From positions 682,001 through 746,000 of the forward strand of contig NW_020167520.1 of the NCBI RefSeq assembly GCF_001641265.1: DNA of 64,000 bases, given 5' to 3'. The notes under the pieces were generated by a model. It had not been told where the DNA came from, searched no databases, and saw only the letters and a program-made list of their open reading frames with translations. Numbering within the stretch: position 1 is the stretch's first letter; each line of letters begins with the position of its first letter. Both the position numbers and the translations under genes were made by a program. The stretch comes from Pseudogymnoascus destructans. Taxonomy: Eukaryota > Ascomycota > Leotiomycetes > Thelebolales > Thelebolaceae. Below are positions 31,801 through 41,436 of this stretch, piece by piece.

Positions 31801-31876
31801 GGGGAGGAATTGTATTGCGTGCTCGATTCGGGAGGCGAGGGCGCTAAGTTGGAAGATTGTGTTGAGGTTTGGGTGA
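28859..31876 (+). CDS. Large fungal protein of unknown function
   Basis: The frame is open upstream to 28685, but the Met at 28859 (MPSFSSLLKRSRPKRKAEH) begins a basic, disordered N-terminus with a PLPPPPPF proline run and is the likelier start. A 57-nt GT-AG segment with an ideal CTAAC branch motif at 31461-31517 is almost certainly an intron; it is a multiple of three and stop-free. Spliced length is about 986 residues. An acidic stretch (EEEVDVDGEEEEH) lies near residue 395. Conserved-looking segments include GWLSKSYLTGLILPGEGLSH and GGFVYSGQSFWSTACIIGR. No catalytic motif, signal peptide or clear membrane segment is seen. Function unknown. Confidence 0.8.
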   Translation: MPSFSSLLKRSRPKRKAEHDNIANVDTSKKDRASRRLPTRGDFFRSFLGRTRSSAGPRPGADEDIQNKVCKPQLPTCDRVLTYDSVQQAPLQSPTQGKAGNVATPTSDPNKPLPPPPPFNDSESAKQPVKADIQLKRIIQPLTLADIHKLFSGAPQFFVRSEGHHAGAPHPSVAFPWNEELEIRDLSDHGQIEEKAWGCVTTTPHIIRKQKRDAVVEQATEENGNKTPHFVPRCKERPNMLSMQGLERGTVGFQAALEVAVADALHEDKPHQDEKTLQSLRVKFLKGKKRGLRPLSEASVVSKLTEMGLAYHAKPPVSKTSVEMYTELFTQVLFPPTRVTDADDPTSFHVQIETLVSVLTEPGIWVDFSNVEWRIRLGQTLWGPSYQPDQEEEVDVDGEEEEHRHESQQFWLLLQILLSCELVVRLDAVSRSARQDPGLITAEEIQRFERDVTRPVKWSLLLARLWLENIKITQSVNQPSEQYPPEHEKRPSGWLSSIKQAVTPQHEEFDPITSHTIDFQGRRQKRQINGLIRFSRKMRWPGAERIAEKFAMDLEKGSDGTGSTLSDRASQAGTSLSMTTQRSSYFAGIGRLRRGLTMGGQPNMFHPSGWLSKSYLTGLILPGEGLSHLMMSTLLENDEVAVARLGGDANLYGGFVYSGQSFWSTACIIGRVLAAGKGASECMGWLSSPIKPKRVVEGWVSVDVELEPRSDGEEGPHAARIWKKSTVERESHVLGDGDARTILPGDFTLPPADVPDPVNLEVNLESLDLFTGLDSAESSPLEEDEPGVETAGKPNIRTYSAMLQFTVKPSDEPTKSMNFALIYDVQFVTAHPCVPSLHTQLIQSSTNPGSPAVQLDSASSGPHTLFTGKPIIPSPYPSKAPQLTHPGHALHKSYNFSRHTLSSVVFPSPAAPPPLLSLHTSSTEIFVIDCTEPDPPEVAALDAHPAQSAYVSRKRRFGSDLEMLTRAWCAEKGYNALVSRKGRNCIACSIREARALSWKIVLRFG

Positions 31877-32270
31877 GGGGGGTGCAGGGGAGGTGGTGCT
31901 TGGTGAGATGGTGAGTTGCTGGGGGTTGATGATGGACGTTCGGTGGGGGGGGGTACCTGGGTTATGATTCTGGCGCCGTCGGTGTATGGTTTGATAGCGC
32001 TTTTTGATATCCCCATGAGCGAACTTAACGACGGGACATGACGCGATACAGCACGATGGTAAATTAGAAATAACTAGCTAGTGTAATGATCGTTATCAAA
32101 CTACTTACATATGCACTCGGATACGAATGAATTGAATTGATTTATGATTGGATTGACTATCGGACACATCTCATCCTGTAGCTATAAATGGTGCCAGCCC
32201 CTTGTATGGTATCTCCCTCTATCGCTTGGTATCTCATCTCATCTAAAACGCCCCCATCAACACCCCTCAT
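31877..32270. other. Convergent intergenic region
   Basis: Lies between the stop codons of two convergent genes; G-rich just after 31876, AT-rich later. Should hold both terminators; no specific signal identified. Confidence 0.4.
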
Positions 32271-33293
32271 TTACTGACACCCAACCCTCTCCTTCAACCA
32301 CCCAATCACCCTCCCATCCGCCTCCCCCGCCTCCTCCAACTCCGGCGCCTTCAACCAAAACGTATGCGGCCACCCCACCATCACATCCGTCACGAGCTCA
32401 TTCCCCGCCTCCTCCACCGCCTCAGCATAACACGCCCCATCGCTATAAAAGATATCATTCGTGCACAGCTGCAGGAACGTCGGCGGCATTCCCGCAAAGT
32501 TATCAGCGTTCAATGGCATATCCCTCGCCATAGGGAGGTGGTTATCCGCGTCGAAACCGAGCAGACTCGTCCCGAATGAGGGGCTGAAACTCGTGTGGCG
32601 ATCTTCGTAGCGCTGCGGGATCGAGACGCCGCCTTTACTCGCGTCGACGGTGACGGGGCAGCGGATGACAAGGCCGGAGATGAGATATGGAGTGCCGCGT
32701 GCGCGCTGTGCGGTTTGCGCGGCGAGTTGGGCGCCGGAGGAGCTGCCGACTATGTAGACGCGTCCTGGTTGCTGGTCGGTGTTGTATTTCCACAGCTTAG
32801 CGATGCCGAGGAAAGCGGCCCAGGCGTCGGCGACGGCGGTATCGGGGGAGTAGTCGGGGAAGAGGCGGTACTCGACTGAGACGACTTTGATGCCCAGATC
32901 CTTCGCGAGGCGACGGCACTGGAGGTCCTCGCTGTCGAGGTCTCCGACGCAGAGGCCGCCGCCGTGGTAGTAGATGATGAAATCCTGGGGGTGCGTGAGC
33001 GCGGTGGGGATGTAGATGCGGAGGTGGATTGTGGCGCCGTCAGGGGACTGGGTGGAGTCGGGGTGGGTTTGGATGTCGCAGAGGAGGGCGTGGGAGGGGC
33101 CAGTGGGAGAGGCCAGATGTTCATTGCGGTCGCGGCAGGTTTTGGCGTAGCTCCGTTGGCGGAGTCGGAGGGCGTCGGCGCGGGAGATGTCTTCTTGGGG
33201 ACCTGGGGCGTTGATGTGGCCCTTTGCCTTTTCGTAGGCTAGCCAGGCTGGGCTGAGGGGAGGGGCCTCTGAGAGAAAGAGATCAGAGGCCAT
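32271..33293 (-). CDS. Alpha/beta hydrolase (hormone-sensitive-lipase-type esterase)
   Basis: 340 residues, single exon, ATG at 33293. Carries the oxyanion-hole motif YYHGGG near residue 109, nucleophile elbow VGSSSG (GXSXG) near 190, an Asp in TNDIFYSDG and the catalytic His in GWPHTFW near the C-terminus. The order and spacing fit the HSL/type-B-like esterase family that cleaves short acyl esters. No signal peptide, so probably intracellular. The substrate cannot be inferred. Convergent with the long unknown gene upstream. Confidence 0.9.
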   Translation of the reverse strand: MASDLFLSEAPPLSPAWLAYEKAKGHINAPGPQEDISRADALRLRQRSYAKTCRDRNEHLASPTGPSHALLCDIQTHPDSTQSPDGATIHLRIYIPTALTHPQDFIIYYHGGGLCVGDLDSEDLQCRRLAKDLGIKVVSVEYRLFPDYSPDTAVADAWAAFLGIAKLWKYNTDQQPGRVYIVGSSSGAQLAAQTAQRARGTPYLISGLVIRCPVTVDASKGGVSIPQRYEDRHTSFSPSFGTSLLGFDADNHLPMARDMPLNADNFAGMPPTFLQLCTNDIFYSDGACYAEAVEEAGNELVTDVMVGWPHTFWLKAPELEEAGEADGRVIGWLKERVGCQ

Positions 33294-34321
33294 GTGGGAG
33301 ATTTGGGGTGTAGAAGTCTAGGAGATATATGAGTGAAGTCTTGGGTAAAAGCTTGAAATGTAGCTTAAAATGTAGATGCAGATGCAAACGGAGCGAGACA
33401 AACAAGCAAAGAAGACAAAGAGGAGAGGGGAACTACCTATACCTATAGCTTTACCTATTCAGATCTGCACCATTAGGCTAAAAGAAGTGACACTTTTGAC
33501 ACCTTTAGTGGAGATAATGAAGGAGATAGAGAAGCAGAGCCTCTCCTCCCCCGAAATAATTTGTCTACGTTATGACAATTCACGACCCGATGGAGTTCGC
33601 GTTTCTGCACGTTGACGTCGTCACGCCTGGGATTGGGATGGTAGGGACGGATTTGCGGAGGGTTGCCTATTTCGGGGCGGAACCGAGATGAAAATCCCCA
33701 GCCATTCCATATTTCATATTCTTTATTCCATGCTATTTATCCGTTTGGTAGCTAGTTTGCATGCGGGACGATAATGCAGCACGGATAACCCCTGGGAATA
33801 ATATTTAATAACTTATCAACGATATAAAGTCGTAACCTAGACCCCTATCCTGGTCCCTTATAATCACGTGATTAAACCCATGGTTAATAATTCACGTGAC
33901 CAACAAGCTACCCCGCCACCCACCATTTCTTCCTCGGATGAATTATGACGACGATGATGACGTTAACACAAAGTAAACAAAGACTTGGGGACAAGAATAA
34001 TGAGAATTTCTCTTTGCAGCTTAATCGTACGATTATATGCCATGAGACTCTGATAAGGTAATTGAATTAAGCCTTTCTTGCCTACTGAGCTCAGTTGAAT
34101 CCAACTACCTATGCCCTTCCTTAACCCCCACACCGAACTACCGAGCTTCACATCCATTCCCCTGCCAAATGTGGTGTCGGCCCACACGCCTTTCCACAGA
34201 CCTGCCATTACGTCTATATCACCCCTCCTCCGTGATAATACTCCCAATCTGCCCGTCTCTCTTCCCAACAACACGCATCAACCACCACAACACTCGATAC
34301 TTTCATAAACAACCTCCCACA
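33294..34321. other. Intergenic (promoter) region, nothing recognised
   Basis: About 1 kb between the divergent esterase and dienelactone hydrolase genes. Contains two CACGTGA-type motifs near 33866 and 33893, possible bHLH/bZIP sites. No gene seen. Confidence 0.4.
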
Positions 34322-35160
34322 ATGTCTAAACCAACCCCCTTCGAGCACGTTGAGAAGATCTCCGGGCACTCCAAGGCCTGCTGCACCATCCCCCCGATCG
34401 TACCCGAGAAGGAATACAAGGCAAAGGGCACCTATGAGACCATCGACGGCATCAAGACCTGTTCGTCCCTCTTTCATTCCCCCCCTCCCCTTCTTCAATC
34501 ACCTCTCAACTAACTCCCCTAGACGTCACCGGTTCACCCTCCGCCACCACGGGCATCTTCGTCGTCGCCGACATCTTCGGCTACTACCCCCAAACCCTCC
34601 AAGGCGCCGACATTCTCTCGTGCGACTCCACCTACCGCGTCTTCGTCCCCGATTTCTGGGACAACGATCCCTGCCCGCTTGAATGGTACCCCCCCACCCC
34701 CGCCACAGCCGAGAAGCTCGGCAACTGGTTTAAGCAGCACGGCGACTTCCCTGCCGGGTGCGAGAAGACGCACCGCTTCCTAGAGAGCTTCAAGAAGGCG
34801 TCGCCGAAGATCGAGAAATGGGTCGGGCTGGGGTACTGCTGGGGCGGAAAGATCATGTCGCTTACGTCTGGGGAGAACACCCCGTGGGCGGTCAGCGTTC
34901 AGTGCCATCCGGCCGGTGTGAGTGGTGCGGACGCGGCGAAGATTACGGCCCCGCATATGCTGCTGGCCAGTATGGACGAGAGTAAGAAGGATGTGGAGGC
35001 GTTTGAGAAGAACTTGAAGGTTGTGAAGCATGTTGAGACTTGGGATAAGATGATCCATGGGTGGATGGCGGCGAGGGGCGATTTGGATGATCCCGCGGTG
35101 GTGAAAGAGTATGAGAAGGGCTATCAGACTGTGCTGAGCTTCATCGAGAAGAACTTGTGA
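34322..35160 (+). CDS. Dienelactone hydrolase family protein
   Basis: Exons 34322-34460 and 34523-35160 give 258 residues. The donor is the weak GTTCGT; the acceptor follows a CTAAC branch motif (62-nt intron). The catalytic Cys is in GYCWGGK (GXCXGG) near residue 160, with the nucleophile-region pattern of DLH enzymes; PAGVSGADAAKITAPHMLL and a C-terminal MIHGWMAARGD segment supply the expected Asp/His region. The family hydrolyses cyclic ester bonds in aromatic breakdown. No targeting signal was seen. The substrate is unknown. The frame from 34525 to the stop is unbroken. Confidence 0.9.
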
Positions 35161-35580
35161 GTAAGGTTTCGTTGCTTTCCTCGGGGTCGAAGAACCGATG
35201 AGGATGGAGCGAATGAGGGTAGGGCGTGTGATGAGTGTTAATGGTGTGTTTGCTTATATATCCCGTGTCCATAGAAATGCCTCATCCGGGTCCTCGAAAA
35301 TATAATTCAATCAGTCGTTTAGCTCTCACAAATTCATCAATCTACCGACATCGCCTGTTTCGATTTGTGCCATGAACATGAGCTTGCCGACCCCATCTTC
35401 AAATCATGCCCATTCTGCTTACTTCTCTAGCCTCCAAACTCACCACCATGACCTTCACCCATCCCTACACCCCCTCTGCAGAAGCATAGCACAAGTTTCA
35501 CACCCACTAACACCACACCTCTTCACTTCCCACATCTCCGCCGCCTTCCTCTTCGCCCGTACTGCCCGCGACTCTCTCAT
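35161..35580. other. Intergenic region, nothing certain
   Basis: Follows the dienelactone hydrolase stop. A pyrimidine-rich plus-strand stretch (35372-35584) is open for 70 codons but resembles no family. Confidence 0.35.
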
Positions 35581-35582
35581 CT

Positions 35583-36040
35583 AGCTCGACCCGTTCGAGT
35601 CTGCGAAGGCAGCTAGCAGGGTCGCCTCCTCCATCAACGGCGCGACGGGCTTATCGATGCCGAACACCGCTGCACCGAGGCGGGTGAGTGCTTAGAGGAC
35701 CCAAGCGCTGCTGGCACCGCGATATCTGTGGGAGTGCTGGTAGGGGTAGAGACTGAGGGGACGGGAGTGTTGACCAGGATGTCATGCGCGCTCGCGACAT
35801 CGGGGTCGATGAGGAGGGCGGCGATGATGGTGCGGGAGGTCGCGGATGTCTTCGGTCAAGTGGTCGGAGAGGGTGGAGGGGGAGGTGAGGGTTGCGGGGT
35901 TGAGTTGGTAGAGCATGCCGTAGGGGTGGGAGACGTGGATGTAGAGGGCGTGGTGATAATGTCAGCCGCCGAGGGGGGAGAGGAGGATATAGAGTGCCAC
36001 CGGAGTAGTGTCCGTTCATGGTGTAGTTGATTATGGTGAG
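35583..36040 (-). pseudogene. Possible relic of a small fungal gene
   Basis: Several minus-strand frames each hold protein-like segments in order: HHALYIHVSHPYGMLYQLNP, then RTIIAALLIDPDVASAHDIL, then ALTRLGAAVFGIDKPVAPLM ending ADSNGSS. The frames change twice and a stop interrupts. The order (YHWALYI-like start, then a C-terminal Ala/Leu helix) recalls uncharacterised small ascomycete proteins, but I cannot name a family confidently. Confidence 0.4.
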
Positions 36041-36914
36041 GTAAGTGAGGATATTATGAGAAAATGTGGAATGCGGAAGGCGAGCTATCGCTGCTTGAGT
36101 TCTGTGTTGAGGGATTTGTATTACTTTCATGATATGAAGAGACAAACGGCATAGTTGATACATAAATTCCATCTCAACTGCGCCACAGGCTTGGAACTTA
36201 TAATTCTCACGATGACGAAGGAGGCCGACGAGTAGGTCGCCATGTTAGGTGTTTGCAGTCACGAGCGAGGCTGAACCGACTTGAGGCAGCACACCGAGAC
36301 CACAGAGATGTTGGAGCCAACAAGTACTGGAAAGCGACTCACAAGACCGCAAACGTGATCATAGTAAGTCACAAGTACCATGAGATGTTATCATCATCGT
36401 AGAAACTGTCATTGCTCACCGAGCTGTTGGTAACCGTTGCACGCGCTTGGAAGAAAATTGATGTTGGTCGACGCCTTTCATCAGGTCGACGTCCCGTTTG
36501 CAATATAACATCACAAGGCTGTAATAAAAGTGTAGAAAGTACAGTATTGGTCGGTTCTAACAAGTACGTTACAAGTTAAGTTGATACTAGAGCGATTATA
36601 ATGGCTGTAGTGTTTGATACTGAACAAGGTGTGCTGTTCTGTTCATTCACAGTAATCAGTGACTTATCACTGGAGCAAACGTCTCTTCGTTGTAGCAAAC
36701 GTCACGACTACCGTTTGCAACTAGCATTTCTGTTGGAGCGTTTATTTAGAACAGTGACACTGCATGATGAATTACCAAACCCAGTCTATAAAATTGCTAA
36801 AGGAGAAGGCATCTGTTGAAGGTTATTATATTCGCTCGCTGTAGCCTTCACTTGACATCCACATTGGTTGATGAAGGTCGATTGGACTGATATTGTTTCA
36901 CATGATAGCCTCCG
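36041..36914. other. Region without recognisable gene
   Basis: Mixed sequence with CAAACGTC/GACGTTTG-type motifs repeated near 36680-36715. No supported coding frame. Confidence 0.35.
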
Positions 36915-36919
36915 CATCC

Positions 36920-37090
36920 AACCACCACCACCCTAATCAAAATTGGAGACAAGGACTACCATATCGAGCTATCTGAAATACCATATCTATCAGCCTTTGC
37001 CAACTTCGAAAGAACAAAGGCCCAAACTCAATAAAAGGAGCTTGTCCACGGTCCTATCGCCCATTTTGATATAGCCCTATCAGATAGCAC
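36920..37090 (+). pseudogene. Short coding relic of unknown fungal family
   Basis: Plus-strand reading TTTLIKIGDKDYHIELSEIP then YLSAFANFERTKAQTQ, a stop, and KELVHGPIAHFDIALS in the same frame. It looks like an N-terminal domain of an uncharacterised fungal protein. Too short to be functional. Confidence 0.4.
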
Positions 37091-37298
37091 CGCAGGCCAA
37101 ACAAGCCAATCAGGAGCTATGACACCTGCCAATTGTGTTGGTCCAAACCAACGAATTTGGGGGCCACATTCAGATACCTTGTGAAAGTGATGCTTTTTAG
37201 TGGCCCATCATTTGTTTAGCGCCTTTTATGTGCATGGCTGGCGGAATAACAGTGTGGCTGAGCCTACAGGCCCCTGTGCGATTGCTCAGGGTGCGATT

Positions 37299-37324
37299 AT
37301 CACATCTGGTGCACCCACCATTAT
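37299..37324 (+). repeat. 26-bp terminal fragment of the 937-bp LTR family
   Basis: CACATCTGGTGCACCCACCATTA matches the 3' terminus of the solo LTRs but nothing upstream does. It lies directly against a Fot1 relic, the same arrangement as at 16593. Confidence 0.7.
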
Positions 37325-38015
37325 ATTTGGCTCAAGGTTATCATTATACTATGAGTCCATATGAAGTTTCCCCGGAATGCTGTACCACTTGCATTTACTC
37401 CCTTAATCACAGTAACAGAGAGCCGATTCTCAGGATTATCAACAGTCCATTGCTTTACGCCAATCGGCACAATAACAACTGTAGATTTATAACATCCAAT
37501 CATGTAGCCAGTCTCGTTAACATTCCATAAGTTATATGGCTTAATGTTGTGTTTTGTAATAAGTGCGTTATATGTAAGGAAAATTTCCTCAAACACCTCT
37601 TTCTTTTGTGCTTGCTTTCTATGCGTATTTAAAGTCTTCGTATGAATCGAGTGGAATTCAGGGTATGCCTTAAGGAAGCGTTGTAACCACCGTTGCGATG
37701 GGATCGTACGATCAGGTCATAAGTCCGCAACAGCCTGTAAAACCATTGGTAGGTTTGTAGGGACCCCACACTTCAGTTGGACATATATAAATTGACAAAC
37801 TGCAGTATGTTGTGCTTGAGATAAAACTCAGTTTTGACCCCCGCAGGGAAGGGGAGGGGTAGTAATGTGTCGTCAGAGTGTCTCACAGTTGACATTAAAC
37901 TTGCGGGCAACCCAAGTAATTGTATAAGTATCTGGTTGTTTCAAATAGAACTACCGGGCCTCAATAAGATGGTCAGCTCAACTTGGATCACTATTCAAAG
38001 GCATCGTAGAGGGTT
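37325..38015 (-). pseudogene. Fot1/pogo transposase relic
   Basis: Minus-strand order: psq-like HTH fragment (TITWVARKFNVNCETL near 37880-37930), then RWLQRFLKAYPEFHSIHTK of the CENPB-type domain, then KPYNLWNVNETGYMIG of the catalytic start and VTVIKGVNASGTAF. The first catalytic Asp is Asn (NVNETGY). Stops and frame changes abound and the C-terminal half is missing. Its HTH closely matches the fragments at 6433-6770, so both come from one family. Confidence 0.8.
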
Positions 38016-38091
38016 GTTGTTACGACAAATATTATTATTTCATCTATGTATCAAAGTGGCGCACATATCGCTGTCGCAGCCAGATCGCTGT

Positions 38092-38120
38092 CGCCACCTA
38101 CGAGCGAAGCGAGTGGGTGG
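38092..38120. repeat. Terminal-repeat-like motif shared with 5804-5835
   Basis: CACCTACGAGCGAAGCGAG, followed by TGGGTGG, can fold back on itself and equals one arm of the palindrome at 5804-5835. Probably the terminal repeat of the Fot1 family. Confidence 0.6.
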
Positions 38121-38279
38121 AACACTGAGTACAGTATTCCGGCTCGCCCGGAATATGCGTAACACGCTTTATATACCACATGTACTGTAACAGCGGAACC
38201 CCGTTACATGCCAATTGCCTATGCCTGCTTCATGTAGTATCCTATTTATAGTTGATGTTAAGCAAGCAACATTACAAGC

Positions 38280-38525
38280 ATCCTTCACTTCTTGGTAATA
38301 TGTATACTTTGGGTTTTAGTCATACGTGGCAGAGTATAAGGCGTTGCTCTGCTTCTGTGTATAACTTTCCCCGTGCTGTACGGGGTAGGCTCTTGCCTTT
38401 GGTGCGTATTAGGTCAACTGCAATTGTATATCGTACAGTGCTTCGGTTAAGGTTTAGGTCATGTGCAATCTTAGTAGGTGTTGCACCCTCTAACTGCCTC
38501 CTAATAATCTGCCTGCGTTGGTATG
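38280..38525 (-). pseudogene. Tc1/mariner N-terminal HTH relic
   Basis: Minus-strand reading QRRQIIRRQLEGATPTKIAH then DLNLNRSTVRYTI and TARGKLYTEAEQRLILCHV, a Tc1-type paired-like helix-turn-helix, followed by stops. The upstream part continues at 39463-39506 after removal of the LTR inserted with TSD GTATG. Confidence 0.7.
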
Positions 38526-39462
38526 TGTCATACTGACATTCGTTGCACTCAGTTTGCTATCAAACTCAAGAGCAAACTTAGAAATCTCCTCCTCAAACCT
38601 ACAAGTCACCATACATATCTGGGCTTATCACACCAACAACAGAAGCAATACTACTCAACGATTGCTGAAAACTCTTCTACTACATCTGTTTATGCTACAT
38701 ACATCACGGCATATCATTTGGACACTCATTGAACAAGTTATTAAGAAAATCTCCTCCTTAAGGGGGTGGGCCAATACTACCACATGGCATATCTCTACCA
38801 ACTAGAGGCCTAGGAACATGAACGATAGCTCTAGAAGCTTCTACAACCCTCTATGATTCATTACACGTCATCGCTCCTTAGTTACCCACAAGATTGGTTA
38901 AGTTATGACATAATTTGTCTATAGGTACTCTGACCTTGGACCTCCTTTTCACTTCCTATAGGCTAGGAACCCAAGAGATGGTTCTATGGGATTCTCTTAC
39001 GTTCACTACATGATTAGCAAGCTAGTTGTGGGTCGCACTTGATTTCTAATACATTTACCAAGCCTGGTTAGTCATGGAAAGTCATGGAAAATAAGAGAAC
39101 TACACTCCTTTGGCATAAATAGGATTGCCCTTTCCTTAAGAAAGGGCAAGCAGGCAATACAGTAAATCGACTAGCACATACTTCTACGTCTTTTCCAAGC
39201 TTCCAAGCATTGATCTTGTTATTCTCTGTTTTTGAAAAGTCAGTGAGGTGCTAACCTCTTGACTTACCCCTGAGTTCTCAGACTCAACATTTGTTGCAAC
39301 TTGTCTAAACCACTTCACCACATCATACACCTGATTGCTGCGTTGTGGAATAGTCTAAGCTACAACCCTTTGGCTCTGTTTCCTAAGACAGTGTGTTGTC
39401 TTAGTAAATTCATCCCTTCCTTGGGTGGCTAGATTCTCATATCTGGTGCACCCACCATTACA
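38526..39462 (+). mobile_element. Solo LTR, 937-bp family, copy D (TSD GTATG)
   Basis: TGTCATACTG...CACCATTACA, flanked by GTATG at 38521-38525 and 39463-39467. This intact copy shows a TATA-like GCATAAATAGG near 39112 and the inverted motif around GGAAAGTCATGGAAA. No coding capacity. Confidence 0.95.
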
Positions 39463-40012
39463 GTATGGGCTTAATTGGCATAATTATGGTTGTTGTACAA
39501 CGAGGGTGTAAGGATGCCTCCTTACCTAGATACTCGAGAACCTGTCTCAGAACTGTTACGGTCACTACAAGCATGAAATCTGACTCAGTGTGGTTTCGAA
39601 CCAGTAGAGGAGCACATAGCGAGTTACACTATAGTGGGGGACGGTAAGGGTGTAGGGTTCAGGGTCGATGCTGACCTGTTGTGGTGGAAGGATCAGGGCT
39701 AGGGTTGGGATAACCGAGTCGGGCCCGTTTCGGGCAGTGTTGGCAATAGACCGACCAGACCGCCTCAAAATGTGAGCCAGACCGACCGACAAGAGGTTCT
39801 CATGTCGGCAGACCAAACAGACCATCTGCAAGTCGACAGACTGTCTGTTTGGTCTGCCGACAGTCTACCATGTAATGGTGGGTGCACCAGATGTGAGAAT
39901 CTAGCCACCCAAGGAAGGGATGAATTTACTAAGAAAACACACTGTCTTAGAAAACAGAGCCAAAGGGTCGTAGCTTAGACTATTCCACAACGCAGCAATC
40001 AGGTGTGTGATG

Positions 40013-40487
40013 TGTTACGACGGAACAAGAAGGCTGGCCAACTACAGGACAGGAAGGAGGGAGGTCGCATGAGACCGGCCCTGGTACCTGGAGGGGCAGC
40101 GGGGAATAGTAGTTCCGAAAGTATCACGTGACGGACTCGCAGGATGATGAGAAGAGTCCTAAGAGTCCAGGACTCCGAGGACTCGAGTGAGTTCCCAGGA
40201 GTCCACTAGGCACGTGATGGACTCGCAGGATGATGAGAAGAGTCCTAAGAGTCCAGGACTCCGAGGACTCGAGTGAGTTCCCAAGAGTCCACTAGGCACA
40301 ACGCCACTATATAAGTAGATAGTATTTCCTTAGATAGGAGCTTCGTGCTCAACTCAATACAGTATTTGTTATATACTAGTAACGTGTTACTTGAAGCCTT
40401 TGTGTCTGATCCCCTGCCTCCTCTGATAAGTAAACCTTTACGCAAGAGAACCTCTGTGTCTTCTATCGTTTAGAAGTCAGCGTTACA
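40013..40487 (+). mobile_element. 475-bp solo LTR (family G, TSD TGATG)
   Basis: Starts TGTTACGACG and ends AGCGTTACA; TGATG at 40008-40012 and 40488-40492. A TATA-like ACTATATAAGTAG lies near 40306. Contains two tandem 86-bp units. The youngest insertion in this stack. Confidence 0.93.
40125..40296 (+). repeat. Two tandem 86-bp units inside LTR G
   Basis: Units begin CACGTGACGGACTCGCAGG and CACGTGATGGACTCGCAGG and are nearly identical. Each holds a CACGTGA motif and a short AGTCC/GGACT inverted repeat, upstream of the TATA-like box, so they may be duplicated enhancer elements. Confidence 0.85.
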
Positions 40488-41436
40488 TGATGTAGTGAAG
40501 TGGTTCAGACAAGTTGCAACAAATGTTGAGTCTGGGAACTCAGGGGTAAGTCAGAGGTTAACACCTCACTGACTTTTCAGAAACAAGGAGTAACAAGATG
40601 AATGCTTGGAAGCTTGGAAAAGACGTGGAAGTATGTGATAGTCGATTTACTGTATTGTCTGCTTGCCCTTTCTTAAGGAAAGGGCAATCCTATTTATGCT
40701 AAAAGAGTGTAGTTCTCTCATTTTCCAAGACTTTCCATGACTTACCAGGCTTGGTAACTGTAGTCGACGTAAGAGAATCCCATAGAACCATCTCTTAGGT
40801 TCGTAGCCTATAGGAAGTAAAAGGAGGTCCAAGGTCAGAGTACCCCTATAGACAAATTATGTCATAGACAAATTATGTCATGGACAAATTATGTCATAAC
40901 TTAACCAATCTTGTGGGTAACTAAAGAGCGATGACATGTAATGAATCATAGAGGTTCGTAGGAGCTTTTAGAGCTATCGTTCATGCTCCTAGGCCTCTAG
41001 TTGGTAGAGATATGTCATGTGGTAGTATGAGTGATGTCATGTAATGAATCATAGAGGGTTGTAGAGATATGCTATGTGGTAATATCGGCCCAGTAACTAA
41101 GGAGCGATGACGTGTAATGAATCATAGATGGTTGTAGCAATCGTTGAGTAGTATTGCTCTTGTTGTTGGTGTGATAAGCCAAAATATGTATAGTGACTTG
41201 TAGGTTTGAGGAGGAGATTTCCAAGTTTGCTCTTGAGTTTGATAGCAAACTGAGTGCAACGAATGTCAGTATGACATACCAGTCGACAGACCAAATAGAC
41301 TGTCTGCTTTATTCTGAGATCGTGATTGGTGAAATCCCGTTACTGTGAACCAGGGCTTCACCGCCATTTCCTACATGTTAAGTTCAAGGTCGGCTTCTTC
41401 TCTGGTTTTCAATCTTACTACTTCATTTACACCATT

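Larger units (their letters stand above)
39871..41276 (-). mobile_element. Solo LTR, 937-bp family, copy F (TSD TACCA), split by another LTR
   Basis: Reverse orientation, flanked by TACCA at 39866-39870 and 41277-41281. Contains the 475-bp LTR at 40013-40487. It is of the shorter sub-variant with extra local tandem duplications (GACAAATTATGTCAT three times near 40850-40890). Confidence 0.93.

Noticed and set aside
32144..32533. Plus-strand Pro/His-rich frame near the esterase 3' end
   Set aside because: Antisense shadow of the esterase C-terminus; no motif.
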